From Paludisphaera mucosa (GTDB lineage: Bacteria > Planctomycetota > Planctomycetia > Isosphaerales > Isosphaeraceae): DNA of 64,000 nucleotides. The translations under genes and the position numbers were made by a program. The stretch spans positions 3,286,001-3,350,000 of the forward strand of contig NZ_JARRAG010000002.1 of the NCBI RefSeq assembly GCF_029589435.1, read 5' to 3'. The notes beneath the pieces were generated by a model that was not told the origin of the DNA, did not search any database, and saw only the letters and a list, made by a program, of their open reading frames with translations. Shown here one piece after another: positions 1 to 10,883 of the stretch (positions within the stretch are counted from its first letter, which is position 1; the number at the start of each line of letters is the position of its first letter).

Positions 1-297
1 TACGTCAATCCGGTCGGCCTCGGCGTCACGCAGCAAACGATGTCGTCCGTCAGGATGACTCTGATATCCAAGGAGAAGCCCCTGGGCGAGGCCTTGAAGG
101 GCTATCTCGGCACCCTCAATCTCGGTTACGTGATCAAGGACGGCTACGTCCTGATCGACTCCCGGGCCGCCACGGCCGAGGCCCGGATCGACGTCCTGGA
201 GGCGAAGCTCGACGCCCTGATCAAGAGGTTGGATGCCGCGCCGTTTCGACCTTCCATCATCGAGCCGACGCCCGAAGGCTTGATTCGGAAATTTTAG
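1..297 (+). CDS. 3' end of an STN/secretin-N-like domain protein (5' truncated by window)
   Basis: The reading frame is open from the first base, so the gene starts outside the window; the ATG at 40 is probably internal. The visible 98 residues begin with a short beta-rich segment (YVNPVGL, then PLGEALKGYL and GYVIKDGYVLI) that matches, segment by segment, the domain near the C-terminus of the 27290-29041 protein (YVDPIGL, PLKTTLRLML, TYTVKDGFLMI). That pattern is of the STN/secretin-N type common in planctomycete exported proteins. A short helical stretch rich in L, D and A, possibly coiled coil, follows (VLEAKLDALIKRL). The rest of the protein and its function cannot be judged from here. 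Confidence 0.7.
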   Translation, partial: YVNPVGLGVTQQTMSSVRMTLISKEKPLGEALKGYLGTLNLGYVIKDGYVLIDSRAATAEARIDVLEAKLDALIKRLDAAPFRPSIIEPTPEGLIRKF

Positions 298-599
298 CCT
301 CGACGTGCGTCGATCGACGCCCACGAATTTCGAGGACCCGGGCTCGCGGGATTTTCTGATCCGCGTTCGTGGACCATGTTCCCCAGGAGGTCTTGCGCGA
401 GATCACCGAGCGGCCCGGGGAGTCGTCGAGGCCGGCGTGAGAATCCGAGAGGGTTTCGGACGTCGACGTTTTCCTGTTCTAAGCTGCCTCCTGAGGACGC
501 CGAGGACGAGCGGGGCCGCGGCCGGCTCGTCCGAAGTCCCGACTCCGCGTCCCCGACGGACGCGTGCGGGCCGACCCAACCCACGCGAGCACGACGACC
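298..599. other. intergenic, no gene seen
   Basis: About 300 bases between the STN protein and the LEPR-XLL protein. The frames across it give only arginine- and proline-rich translations without a plausible start or codon bias. A perfect 14-base palindrome (GCGTCGATCGACGC, 307-320) lies ten bases past the stop codon; it could form a small hairpin but no T-tract follows, so I do not call it a terminator. Confidence 0.5.
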
Positions 600-1238
600 A
601 TGACGGACCGCCCCCCTCCCCGACGGTGCGCCTCTCGGATCGACCTGGAACCGCTCGAAGGCCGATTGCTCCTCTCGATGGCCCACGCCGCGCCGATGGC
701 GCCCCCGCGGCACGCCTCGGCGCTCGTGAGCCACGTCGGCAAGCCGAGCCCGACGGCCTCGCGCTGGGGATGGCTGGCGAACACCTACTGGTACGTGCCG
801 ACGGCCAACCTGCCCGCGACGATCTTCGACCCGGCCTCGGGGAGCCTCGTGCCGGTTCTCGACCAGACCGTGTACCACATCAGCGGCTATCGCAACGGCT
901 ATTTCTGGGGCGAGACGGTCTCGCAGATCGGCCCCGGCTCGCCGGCCAGCTCCGCGCTCGTGGGGTCGGTCACGCCGCAGGGTCGGGTGCTCCTGTCGTT
1001 CACCTCGTCGACGGGGGTCGTCCAGGGCTACGGCGAGATGACCCGCCAGCACGGCCAGTGGACCATGGAGAACCAGATGTTCACGACCACCTCGTCCGGC
1101 ACCCAGATCGGCCACTGGGCGTACATGGTCCAGACCCGCCCGGGGATGAAGAGCTGGGCCTCGCTGCCGTCGGTCGGCGTCTCGGTGCCGACCTTCCTCG
1201 CCAACTATTCGGGGCCGACGCCCACGCCGGTCTTCTGA
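600..1238 (+). CDS. secreted hypothetical protein with LEPR-XLL-type N-terminal motif
   Basis: 212 aa from ATG 600; an in-frame upstream ATG at 564 would add 12 residues unlike a leader. Residues about 11-22 read RIDLEPLEGRLLLS, which fits the LEPR-XLL motif found just after the start of many exported planctomycete proteins, probably a sorting or processing signal. The remainder is rich in S, T, G, W and Y (for example GWLANTYWYVP and YHISGYRNGYFWG), with no catalytic motif I recognise, and looks like a beta-rich extracellular domain. It stands alone: the next gene is on the other strand. The protein at 54977-55579 carries a looser version of the same motif. Function unknown. Confidence 0.75.
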   Translation: MTDRPPPRRCASRIDLEPLEGRLLLSMAHAAPMAPPRHASALVSHVGKPSPTASRWGWLANTYWYVPTANLPATIFDPASGSLVPVLDQTVYHISGYRNGYFWGETVSQIGPGSPASSALVGSVTPQGRVLLSFTSSTGVVQGYGEMTRQHGQWTMENQMFTTTSSGTQIGHWAYMVQTRPGMKSWASLPSVGVSVPTFLANYSGPTPTPVF

Positions 1239-1366
1239 AAAGAAAAAATCCCGGAGCCGCCGAAACCGCCGAAATATCGACGTAACCTCTAATATAATAT
1301 CGACTTCAGTCAACCGGCTTCGTTGGCTCTCGAGACGAATGAAGCCGATCCGAAGCCAACACCACG

Positions 1367-2404
1367 TCAGTCCGCGAACTCCTTCGCCAGGAACGCGGCG
1401 GCGCGGTCCCAGGCGTCGGCGGCGGCCTGGAAGTCGACCTCCATGGCGTGGACGGTCGCCGGGGTCTCGACGCGGGCGGGCTTGGTCGCCGACTTGAGCA
1501 GGGGGATCTGGGCGCTCGGGCCATCGGCCAGGCGGTTCTCGACCTCGGCGGACAGGATGGCGTCGGCCAGCTTCCTCGCCGCCTCGGGGTGGGGGGCGTC
1601 CTTGATCAGGGCGAGCGTGTTGGGGATGAACAGGGTGCCGATCCCGCCCGGCTCGCGGTCGGGGTAGATGATCTCGACGGGGTTGCCGGCCTCGATCTCG
1701 AGCATGGCGTCGTCGGTGTCGGTCAGCCCGAAGACGAGCTGGCCCGAGCCGACCGCCGCGGCGACCTGGCGATTGCCCGAGAGGACCTGGACGTCGTTGG
1801 ACTTCAGGCTCCGGAAGAAGGCCTTGGCCCGGTCGTCGCCCCAGGCCGCGAAGAGGCAGGCGGCGTGGGTGGCGGTCGTGCCGAAGAGCGGCTTGGCGAT
1901 CCCCACGCGGCCGTTCCAGCGGAACCCGGCCAGGTCGGCGATCCCCCGAGGACGCTCGGGCTTGGGGACGAACCGGGTGTTGACGATCAGCACCCGCGCC
2001 CGCGCCGCGAAGCCGTACCAGGTCCCGTCGGGGTCGCGGAACGTCGCCGGCAGGTCGCCCGCCGACTTCGGCTGGAAGGGCTGCAACAAGCCCTTCCGCT
2101 TGAGCCGGATCGTGTTGAGGATCTCGTTGTTCCAGAAGAGGTCGCAGCGGGTGTTGACCGACTCGGCCATGATCGCATTGACCAGCCCGACGGTCTTGGT
2201 GCTCTCGACGTCGAACTTGGGCCGCAGCGTCAGGGCCTCGCGCCTCGCCAGGTCCTTCAGGATCGGCTCCGAGAACTCGCGGTCGAGCGCCGAGTAGACC
2301 ACGACCGAGCCGTCCTCGGCCCTCGCGAGGACCGGGAGGCCGGCGGCCGGGATCAGAAGCAAGGCGAGGCCGACGAGCCTCGTCCGGATGGGTGTCGGGG
2401 ACAA
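1367..2404 (-). CDS. extracellular solute-binding protein, FbpA/AfuA-like
   Basis: 345 aa with a clear Sec signal peptide (MSPTPIRTRLVGLALLLIPAAGLPVLARA). The mature part has the layout of ferric-iron-type periplasmic binding proteins: VVVYSALDREFSEPIL at the start, CDLFWNNE, WYGFAARARVLIVN, then GLTDTDDAMLEIEAGNPV and GTLFIPNTLALIKDAPHPEAA. Such proteins deliver a ligand, often Fe(III) but also other solutes, to an ABC importer. No permease or ATPase gene adjoins it; the nearest candidate partners are at 35.6-39.7 kb, where another lipoprotein already fills the binding-protein position. The substrate is not shown by the sequence. Confidence 0.85.
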   Translation of the reverse strand: MSPTPIRTRLVGLALLLIPAAGLPVLARAEDGSVVVYSALDREFSEPILKDLARREALTLRPKFDVESTKTVGLVNAIMAESVNTRCDLFWNNEILNTIRLKRKGLLQPFQPKSAGDLPATFRDPDGTWYGFAARARVLIVNTRFVPKPERPRGIADLAGFRWNGRVGIAKPLFGTTATHAACLFAAWGDDRAKAFFRSLKSNDVQVLSGNRQVAAAVGSGQLVFGLTDTDDAMLEIEAGNPVEIIYPDREPGGIGTLFIPNTLALIKDAPHPEAARKLADAILSAEVENRLADGPSAQIPLLKSATKPARVETPATVHAMEVDFQAAADAWDRAAAFLAKEFAD

Positions 2405-2578
2405 GGCGTCTCTCCTGGGCGAGCCTCGGGGCGATCGTCGACGGTCCTGACCACGAAGCTAAGGCCCGATCGGCGGGGGCGTCAAGCCGGCGGTGCGGGG
2501 CGTTGATCGCGGGCCCCGGGCGGGCTACAGTCGGCGCAGTGCGAGGACGGTCCGCCTTCCATCCCCCGAGGACCCGCC

Positions 2579-3907
2579 ATGACGAACGACGCCAGGCCCC
2601 GCGACGGCTCCAGTCGCCGAGGCTTCCTGAACATCGCCGCGACCCTGGGCGCCGCCGCGGCCTTCCCGACAATCATCCCCGCGCGGGCGCTCGGCAAGGG
2701 GGGCGTCGCCGCGGCCAGCGAGCGGATCGGCCTGGGCGTGATCGGCTACGGCCCGCGCTGCACGTACGACCTGGGGCCGATGCTCGCCCAGCCCGACGTC
2801 CAGTGCCGCGTGGTCTGCGACGTCCAGGCGAAGCGGAGAGACGCCGCCAAGGCCCGGGTCGACAAGCACTACGGGAACTCGGATTGCGTCGCCCTCCGCG
2901 ACTTCCGCGAGCTGCTCGACCGCAAGGACGTCGACGCGGTCCTGATCGCCACCGGCGACCGCTGGCACGCCCACGCCTCGATCCTGGCCGCCCGGGCCGG
3001 CAAGGACGTCTACAGCGAGAAGCCCTGCGGCCTGACCATCGACCTCTGCCGCAAGCTGGCCGACGTCATGAAGGAGACCGGCCGCGTCTTCCAGGCCGGC
3101 ACCCAGCGGCGGAGCGTCCCCAACTTCCAGTTTGCGGTCGACCTGGCCCGAAGCGGCAAGCTGGGCAAGCTCAAGACGCTCTACGCCTCGGTCTACACCC
3201 CGTCGTTCACGACCCAGTGGCTCCCCGGCGAGCCGACCCCGAAGAAGGACGCCGTCGACTGGGACCTCTGGCTGGGCCCCGCCCCCTGGCGGCCCTACAA
3301 CCACGCCTACGTCGAGGGCCAGTGGCGCGGGCAGTACGACTTCGACTCGGGCGCGCGGCTGCTGGACTGGGGCGCGCACACGGTCGACCTCTGCCAGTGG
3401 GCCAACGACGCCGACGCCACCACGCCGATCTCGTTCGAGCCCTCCGAGAACAAGATCACGGCGAGGTACGCCAACGGGGTCGAGCTGATCCTCGACTTCC
3501 TCAAGACCCCGTTCGGCGAGCGGACCGGCTGGATCACCTCGCTGGGGACCTGCCCCGTCCGGTTCGTCGGCGAGGAGGGCTGGGTCGAGACCGGCGACAA
3601 CGGCGGCGTCGAGATCCAGCCCGAGTCGCTGCGGGCGAAGCTCAAGGACCTGCCGGCCGGCACGCCCGACAGTGGCCTGGACGTCGGCGGCCACGCGCGG
3701 AACTGGCTGGACTGCATCAAGTCGAGGGCGAAGCCGGCGGCGAACGCCGAGGTGATGCGGAACTCCCACACCGCCTGCCACGCCGCGGCCGCGTCGTGGA
3801 TCCTGGGCCGCAAGCTCGACTTCGACCCGGTCAAGGGCGCCGTCCTGAACGACGAGGAGGCCGACGGCCTGCGCAGCCGCCCCTTCCGCGACGCCTGGCG
3901 GGTCTGA
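2579..3907 (+). CDS. Tat-exported Gfo/Idh/MocA family oxidoreductase
   Basis: 442 aa. The N-terminus has a twin-arginine signal (SRRGFLNIAATLGAAAAFP) ending near ARALG, so the folded enzyme is probably exported with its cofactor. The NAD(P)-binding Rossmann half follows (LGVIGYGPRC, VVCDVQAKR), with the family landmark EKPCG at VYSEKPCGLTI and the substrate half after it (DWDLWLGPAPWRPYN, LLDWGAHTVDLCQWA). These enzymes oxidise or reduce sugars, inositols or related polyols, and planctomycetes have many secreted copies. It is divergent from the solute-binding gene (174-bp gap) and followed by an independent gene. The substrate cannot be predicted. Confidence 0.9.
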   Translation: MTNDARPRDGSSRRGFLNIAATLGAAAAFPTIIPARALGKGGVAAASERIGLGVIGYGPRCTYDLGPMLAQPDVQCRVVCDVQAKRRDAAKARVDKHYGNSDCVALRDFRELLDRKDVDAVLIATGDRWHAHASILAARAGKDVYSEKPCGLTIDLCRKLADVMKETGRVFQAGTQRRSVPNFQFAVDLARSGKLGKLKTLYASVYTPSFTTQWLPGEPTPKKDAVDWDLWLGPAPWRPYNHAYVEGQWRGQYDFDSGARLLDWGAHTVDLCQWANDADATTPISFEPSENKITARYANGVELILDFLKTPFGERTGWITSLGTCPVRFVGEEGWVETGDNGGVEIQPESLRAKLKDLPAGTPDSGLDVGGHARNWLDCIKSRAKPAANAEVMRNSHTACHAAAASWILGRKLDFDPVKGAVLNDEEADGLRSRPFRDAWRV

Positions 3908-4212
3908 CCGGGCCCGCCCGCCCGAACTCGAATCGCGCTGGGCCGCCCCGAATCGGCGGGCGGCCCGGCGATCGACCTTGCCGGGGATCGGCGTTCGGCT
4001 ATGCTGCTCGGCGCGAGATTCCGCGAACCTCCCGCTTCCGAACCGACGGAACGGACGGGAGCCGGGCCGGCCCAGGCATATCTCGTGAGTCGGCCGGCCC
4101 CGGAGCTTCAAGAGATGGACGCGACGCGTCGCGATCGGCCCCGACGGGCCGGGCGATCCCGGTCTCCGGCCGCGCGCCGGGGCCGTGGCTCTCCAAGGAT
4201 GGAGACGGAAGC
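3908..4212. other. intergenic with probable promoter of the PpiC gene
   Basis: About 300 bases between the oxidoreductase and the PpiC lipoprotein. A reading frame stays open right through from upstream, but its codon use here is not gene-like and the translation is proline- and arginine-rich. Apart from the promoter-like pair at 3978-4005 I see nothing in it. Confidence 0.5.
3978..4005 (+). promoter_or_regulatory. possible sigma-70 promoter of the PpiC lipoprotein gene
   Basis: TTGCCG at 3978-3983 and TATGCT at 4000-4005 are separated by 16 bases and lie about 200 bases before ATG 4213. It is pattern matching only; the long leader makes it uncertain. Confidence 0.3.
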
Positions 4213-6009
4213 ATGAAGAGACAGTTCCTCGCGGCGGCCCTGGCCGGACTCGTGGTCGGCGGCTGCGCGCAATCGCGGTCGGCCAAGCTGCCGGACGGGT
4301 CGGAGGGCGACCCGGTCGGGATCGTGCCGATCCCGTCGATCCACGACACGATCAACCGGGGCGGCAACCCCGGCGTGGCGAAGGCCACGCTGCCGGATCC
4401 CTCGAACCCGAACTGGTCGGGCCACCCCCTCATCTCGAAGCGGCCGGCCACCGGGCTGGCGCCGAAGATCGCGTCTTCCGACGGCAGATCCGGCGCCGCC
4501 GCACCCACGGCCGCCCCCGCGCCGGCGACCACTCGCTGGAGCGAGCCCCCCCGGCAGCTCGCCGCCGCACCCGCGGCGGCCGCCGCGCCCGAAGCCATGC
4601 CGGCCCTCCCCGACCCGGCCGACGACGCGGCGCCGCTGCCGCCGGCCGCCGAGTCGGACGCCGCGCCCGCGTCCGCCGAGGTCATCACGCCCGTCGAGGC
4701 GACCGAGCCCGCCGCCGCACCGGCGTCCGAGCCGCCGGCCGCCGTCGCCCCGGCGCCAGCACCGGTCCCGGCCGGCGAGGACCCCTTGCTGGGCCCCGCC
4801 CCCGAGTTGATGCCGGCCATCGATCCGGCGGCCGCCGGCGTCAAGGCCCCCGAGAAACCCCAGGCCGCACCCGCGCCCGAGCCGGCCCCGGCCGTCGAGC
4901 CGCCGCCGATCGAGCCCGCCCCCGCCCCCGGTCCCTCGGCGGCCGCGCGACCGATCCCCGTTCGCGGGGACGGCGCGGTCCAGAAGGTCTCCGCGACGTC
5001 GGCCGCCCTCGCGGCCGACGTCGACGACTCGCAGTGGAAGGAGGCCGGCCGCTCCGCGGCCCGCGTGGGCGACGAGGTGATCACGCTCCGCGAGCTGGTC
5101 TACGCGGTGAAGGAGACCGTCCGCAAGCAGGGCGGCAAGGCGAGCCAGCTCTCGCGCGAAGAGCAGAACATGGTCGCCAAGCACGTCCTCGCCGGTCTCA
5201 TCGAGCGGTCTTTGCTGATCCAGGAGGCCAAGCACCAGCTCAAGGGGAGCGACAAGCAGCTCGCCAAGGTCATCGAGGCCGCCGACAAGTTCTGGCACGA
5301 CGAGGAGCTGCCCCCCCTGCTCCGCCAGAACTCCGTCGAGACCGAGTATCAGCTTCGGCGCAAGTTCGAGGAGGAGGGCCGCTCGCTCACGGCGATCCAG
5401 CAGAACTTCCGCCAGGAGTTCCTGGCCCACGCCTTCATGCAGCAGAAGCTCGGCGGCAAGATCGAGGTCGGCCTCCCCGAGATGCTCGAATACTACAACC
5501 AGCACATCGACGACAAGGAGAACTACCGCTCCGCCGCGATCGTCTGGCGCGAGATTTTGGTCGACAAGCGGCGGCACCCGACGCCGGCCGAGGCCCGCAA
5601 GAAGATCGACGACCTGCTGGTGCGGCTCCGCAAGGGCGAGGACTTCGCCAGGCTCGCCGCCGCCGAGAGCGAGGGACCGACCCGCACCAAGGCCGCCGGC
5701 GGCCTCATGGAGACCGCGCCCGGCAGCTACATCGTGGCCGAGGTCAACAAGGCGATCGAGGCCCTCCCCCTGAACACGACCAGCGACGTCGTCGAGGGCC
5801 CGGACAGCTACCACCTCCTCCGCGTCGAGTCGCGCCGCGCCGGCGGGCCGGCCTCGTTCGCCGAGCTGCAGGGCCCGATCCGCCAGGCCCTCCAGGTCGA
5901 GAAGTCCGAGCAGGAGCGCAAGGCCCTGCTGGCGGCGCTCCGCAAGAAGACCATCATCAAGACCATCTTCGACGGCACCGAGAGCGATCCCAACCAGGTC
6001 CGCAGGTGA
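4213..6009 (+). CDS. PpiC-type peptidyl-prolyl isomerase lipoprotein, SurA-like
   Basis: 598 aa. ATG 4213 is chosen because a lipoprotein signal follows at once (MKRQFLAAALAGLVVGGCAQS, lipobox VGGC) and GGAG lies 8 bases upstream; the frame is open far upstream but without coding character. Residues about 80-260 are an Ala/Pro-rich linker, probably spanning the periplasm. A helical SurA-N-like region follows (GDEVITLRELVYAVKETV onward), then a parvulin domain at about 440-550 (ILVDKRRHPTPAEARKKIDDLL, KGEDFARLAAAESEG, GGLMETAPGS, DSYHLLRVESRRAG). It is expected to help fold outer-membrane or exported proteins. Catalysis is not proven from motifs alone. Confidence 0.88.
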   Translation: MKRQFLAAALAGLVVGGCAQSRSAKLPDGSEGDPVGIVPIPSIHDTINRGGNPGVAKATLPDPSNPNWSGHPLISKRPATGLAPKIASSDGRSGAAAPTAAPAPATTRWSEPPRQLAAAPAAAAAPEAMPALPDPADDAAPLPPAAESDAAPASAEVITPVEATEPAAAPASEPPAAVAPAPAPVPAGEDPLLGPAPELMPAIDPAAAGVKAPEKPQAAPAPEPAPAVEPPPIEPAPAPGPSAAARPIPVRGDGAVQKVSATSAALAADVDDSQWKEAGRSAARVGDEVITLRELVYAVKETVRKQGGKASQLSREEQNMVAKHVLAGLIERSLLIQEAKHQLKGSDKQLAKVIEAADKFWHDEELPPLLRQNSVETEYQLRRKFEEEGRSLTAIQQNFRQEFLAHAFMQQKLGGKIEVGLPEMLEYYNQHIDDKENYRSAAIVWREILVDKRRHPTPAEARKKIDDLLVRLRKGEDFARLAAAESEGPTRTKAAGGLMETAPGSYIVAEVNKAIEALPLNTTSDVVEGPDSYHLLRVESRRAGGPASFAELQGPIRQALQVEKSEQERKALLAALRKKTIIKTIFDGTESDPNQVRR

Positions 6010-6197
6010 GGCTCCGCCGGCCTCGACCGGCCCTCTCCGGCCCCCGCCCTCGCACACGCCCCCGGCCGAACTCCCGCCCCCGCCCGCCGGCGACCCACGC
6101 TCCCCCGCGGTCGCCGTTGCCCCCGAAGCCCTCCACGGGTATCCTGACCCCTGCCCGGCCCGGAACGAGCCGGAACGCGAAGGGGAGTCTCGCCGCG

Positions 6198-6506
6198 ATG
6201 GAGCCGCCCAGACGCTTCCACTATCGCCCGATCTGCTCCGCGCCCCGCTGCGAGGAGACGGCCGTCTACAAGATCGGCGCCCCCTGGAGCGACGGGCCCC
6301 GCCGCGAGCTGAAGAACTACGGCCTCGCCTGCCCGGCCCACTGCGAGGCGCAGCTGGCCCGCGCGCGGGTCAACCGCAACGGCCTCAAGCTGGAGGTCGG
6401 CGAGTCCATGGGCGACGTCCGCGTCTTCCGCCTCGACCCCTTCCGCCGCGACACCGACCTCGAAAGCGTCCGCGAAGACGCCCCCGCGTCGCCGCCCCCC
6501 GACTGA
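6198..6506 (+). CDS. small conserved-type hypothetical protein with two cysteine pairs
   Basis: 102 aa from ATG 6198, preceded by AGGGGAG with 10-base spacing. It contains CSAPRC near the N-terminus and CPAHC around residue 47, an arrangement that could bind one zinc ion. There is no signal peptide or membrane segment, so it is probably cytoplasmic. It has strong third-position GC bias and good spacing between the PpiC gene and the heparinase-like gene. I do not recognise a named family; planctomycete-restricted is a guess. Confidence 0.7.
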   Translation: MEPPRRFHYRPICSAPRCEETAVYKIGAPWSDGPRRELKNYGLACPAHCEAQLARARVNRNGLKLEVGESMGDVRVFRLDPFRRDTDLESVREDAPASPPPD

Positions 6507-6550
6507 GACCCCCACCGCGCCCGCCGCGACGGATTCCGGAGACGATCAGG

Positions 6551-9373
6551 ATGATCCCAAGACCGGCTCGATCGGCCCGCGGCCTCGCGATGCTCGTAGC
6601 CCTCGCCCTCGCCGCCCCGGCGCTCGCCGGCCCCGGCCCGGCCGCCGCGCAGCCCCACGACCCGCCGCTCGGCCCGGTCCGGCTCCCCAAGGAGTGGCAG
6701 GACCGCTTCTGGGCGACGCCGCAGGCGAAGGCGTTCCTGAAGCTCTCGCCCAAGGAGCTGGCCGACCTCGTCCCCGTGCAGGCGGGTCTGAAATACTGCG
6801 CCTGCCCCGTCTGCGACGCCCCCGAGCGCGGCGACCCGCTGGTCTGGTCGATCGAGCAGCCCAAGGTCGTCGTGTGCCGCAAGTGCAAGGGGAGTTTCCC
6901 CAACGACACCATCCCCCTGCCCAGCCCGGCCGACAAGAAGCTGCCGACCGAGAAGATCGAGGTCCTGCCGGGCCGCTGGCACTTCTACCCCTACCACCCG
7001 GTCGAGCTGGAAAAGGCCAAGTACCCCGACGAACGCCTCTACCTGCACGCCAAGCGCGACTACGAGGCCCGGGCCTACCTCGCGAAGGCGGCGCTGTACG
7101 CCGCCGTCCGCTGGCACGACCAGGAGCCCGCCGCGCGCGATCCCAAGCTCGCCCAGGCCGCGGCCGCCCTGATCCTGCGGTTCGCCCAGGTCTACCCCGC
7201 GTACGCCATGCACAACGACCAGCCCGGCGTCGCCAAGCAGTTCCAGCCGGCGCGGGTGCCGCCGCCCTATCGCCACGGCTACCAGACCGCCAAGTGGGAG
7301 TGCAACGGCAGCCTCGAGACCCCCATGAACCTCCTGCTCGCCTACAGCCTGCTCCGCGACGGGGCCGACTGGGCCGAGGCCGGCCGCCTGCTCGAATGCT
7401 CCGACCCGAAGCGGATCATCGAGGAGGACCTCTTCCTGGCGTCGGCCGAGCTGGCGAGCCGCCAGCCCGACGACTACACCGAGGACTCGCTGGCCGTCTA
7501 CCGGGGGATGCTGAGCGTCGGCAAGCTGCTGGGGAGCCAGGTCCTCGTCGTCGAGGCCCGCAGCCGCCTCGACGAGTTCACCCGCCGCGGCTTCTACTAC
7601 GACGGCTTCTGGCGGGGGGCCGACGTTCTGAGCCATCGCCGGGTCCTGGGCATGCTCGACGGCTGGATCGACGGCCTGCTGACGAAGCCCGGCGACGTCG
7701 CCGACGGGAGGGCGGCCTTCCCGATGATCGAGCTGGCTCGGACGGCCGGCGCGGCGGTCCCCTCGCGGCCCCACGATCCCGACGTCCGACGCGCCTCCTG
7801 GCCGATCGAGACCGGCGACGAGCCCAGCCATCGGCCGCTGCTGCTGGGGGGGGCCGGCCTCGCCCTGCTCTCCGTCGGCGAGCCCGGTCGCTCGCTCGAC
7901 GTCGAGATCCGGGGCCGGGACGGCCTGGCCGACCGCCGATGCCAGCGGCTCGCCTTCCGCCTCAGCGTCGGCGGCGTCCCCCTGCTCGACGACCTCGACG
8001 AACGGCCGCCCACCGCCGACGGCTTCGACCTGGCGACCGCCAGCCACAACGCGGTCGTCGTCGACGGCCTCAACCAGCGCGAGACGCCCCAGGCGGCCCG
8101 CGTCCCGACCCCGGGGAGCGACTTCCTGTACTTCGCCGCCGACCCCGATTTCCAGGTGGTCACCGTCGCCGACCGCTTCGCCTACCCGATCTCCACGAAA
8201 CGCTATCGCCAGACCTTCGTCGCCTGCCGGTCAGGCCCGCGGCGCTACGCGCTGTCGATCTTCGAGGTCGACGGCGGGCTCCAGCACGACCAGATCTTCC
8301 ACGCGGCCCCCGGCCGCAAGGAGGAATGGCGGCCGCTGATCGCGACCCAGCCGACGACGGGCTCGCTGCTGCCGCCGTCGATCTCCTTCCTCCCCTCGGC
8401 GCGGCCGCAGGAGGGCCGTTGGTTCGTCCAGTCGTACGGCGAGTTCCGCCCCCGCCTGCGAGGGGTCGCGGCCGAGCCCTGCCGCGTGGTCCTCGACGGG
8501 GGGCGCGAGAAATCGGCGGCCGGCGCGGTCCTGAAGCTGCACCTCCTGGGCGACATGCCGTCGACGCTCATCACGGCCGACTCCGCCGACGCCCCGGCCG
8601 GGGACGACGCGACGTCGGGCCCCGAGTCGACCCGCTCCAGCTTGATCGTGCGCCGTCGCTCCGACGCCGGCCAGGCCCTGAACTCGACCTTCGTGACCGT
8701 GTTCGAGCCGGTCGAGCCGGGCGTCGCCCCGCTGGACCGGGTGGCCCGAGTCGAGTCGATCGGCGACGCGGTGGTCGTGCTGATCGAGTCGCCCGAGGGC
8801 TCGGACCACCTGGTCTTCAACCGCAGGCCCGGGACGACCCTGCGAGTGAAGACGGCCAACGGCCGATTCGTGTCGACCGACGGCCTGGCGGTCCGGGTCC
8901 GCGGCGAGGACGTCTTCCTCGCCGGCGGGACGTACGTCGAGGCGGCCGGCAAGCTCGTCTCGCAGAAGAGCGTGCGCGGGACCGTCACGGCCGCCGAACG
9001 CGACCCGAACGAGAGGGGCCGGGGCTGGTTCCAGACGCCCGAGAAGCTCCCCGAGGGCCTGGACGTCGCCGGCCGGACCCTCTTCATCGAGCACGGCGAC
9101 GGAACCGTCCGCTCGTGGACGCTGGACTCGATCGAGCCGACCGCCGACGGCGCCCGGCTCCGCGTCCGCGAGGAGCCCGGCTTCCGGATCGACCCGGCCT
9201 CGGGGGCCGCCGGCTACTACCAGTTCCCCCTGACCTCCAGCCCCGGGCCGCACCGCTTCCGGCTGGCCCAGCTCTCGCGGAGCCCCTCGACGGCGGCGAA
9301 ACCGGCGCCGAAGGCCGTCGCCGCCGGCCGCGCGGGGCGATCGCCGGCGGCTCGCGGGGCCGCGCTGAATTGA
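6551..9373 (+). CDS. secreted heparinase II/III-like polysaccharide lyase
   Basis: 940 aa with a Sec signal (LAMLVALALAAPALAGPGPAAAQ). After the leader comes a Cys-rich segment (CACPVCDAP and CRKCKG) that could bind zinc, then a helical region of alpha/alpha-toroid type (WHFYPYHPVEL, ARAYLAKAALYAAVRWHDQ, GYQTAKWECNGSLETPMNLLLAYSLL). The second half is beta-rich and holds the heparinase II/III-like landmark SHNAVVVDGLNQRE near residue 500, where the fold places substrate-facing residues. Such enzymes cleave uronate-containing polysaccharides by beta-elimination. The substrate is unknown. It is followed by a gene of unrelated function (thiC). Confidence 0.8.
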   Translation: MIPRPARSARGLAMLVALALAAPALAGPGPAAAQPHDPPLGPVRLPKEWQDRFWATPQAKAFLKLSPKELADLVPVQAGLKYCACPVCDAPERGDPLVWSIEQPKVVVCRKCKGSFPNDTIPLPSPADKKLPTEKIEVLPGRWHFYPYHPVELEKAKYPDERLYLHAKRDYEARAYLAKAALYAAVRWHDQEPAARDPKLAQAAAALILRFAQVYPAYAMHNDQPGVAKQFQPARVPPPYRHGYQTAKWECNGSLETPMNLLLAYSLLRDGADWAEAGRLLECSDPKRIIEEDLFLASAELASRQPDDYTEDSLAVYRGMLSVGKLLGSQVLVVEARSRLDEFTRRGFYYDGFWRGADVLSHRRVLGMLDGWIDGLLTKPGDVADGRAAFPMIELARTAGAAVPSRPHDPDVRRASWPIETGDEPSHRPLLLGGAGLALLSVGEPGRSLDVEIRGRDGLADRRCQRLAFRLSVGGVPLLDDLDERPPTADGFDLATASHNAVVVDGLNQRETPQAARVPTPGSDFLYFAADPDFQVVTVADRFAYPISTKRYRQTFVACRSGPRRYALSIFEVDGGLQHDQIFHAAPGRKEEWRPLIATQPTTGSLLPPSISFLPSARPQEGRWFVQSYGEFRPRLRGVAAEPCRVVLDGGREKSAAGAVLKLHLLGDMPSTLITADSADAPAGDDATSGPESTRSSLIVRRRSDAGQALNSTFVTVFEPVEPGVAPLDRVARVESIGDAVVVLIESPEGSDHLVFNRRPGTTLRVKTANGRFVSTDGLAVRVRGEDVFLAGGTYVEAAGKLVSQKSVRGTVTAAERDPNERGRGWFQTPEKLPEGLDVAGRTLFIEHGDGTVRSWTLDSIEPTADGARLRVREEPGFRIDPASGAAGYYQFPLTSSPGPHRFRLAQLSRSPSTAAKPAPKAVAAGRAGRSPAARGAALN

Positions 9374-9405
9374 CCTCGGAGTGGACGCCGGTCTACGATG
9401 GATGA

Positions 9406-10842
<1,437 letters not shown>

Positions 10843-10883
10843 AGTCGGAGTCCGGTTCGCGTAAAAAATGCTGAATCGACCGA

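Noticed and set aside
307-320. 14-base palindrome as a terminator
   Set aside because: The stem is short, has no loop to speak of and no T-tract follows.
1293-1298. Perfect TATAAT on the plus strand
   Set aside because: It lies at the 3' side of a minus-strand gene, with no plus-strand gene downstream and no -35 at the right distance.
2392-6009. One 1205-residue protein
   Set aside because: Only the part from ATG 4213 has coding bias and a signal peptide; the upstream part is antisense or out of frame to the oxidoreductase gene.
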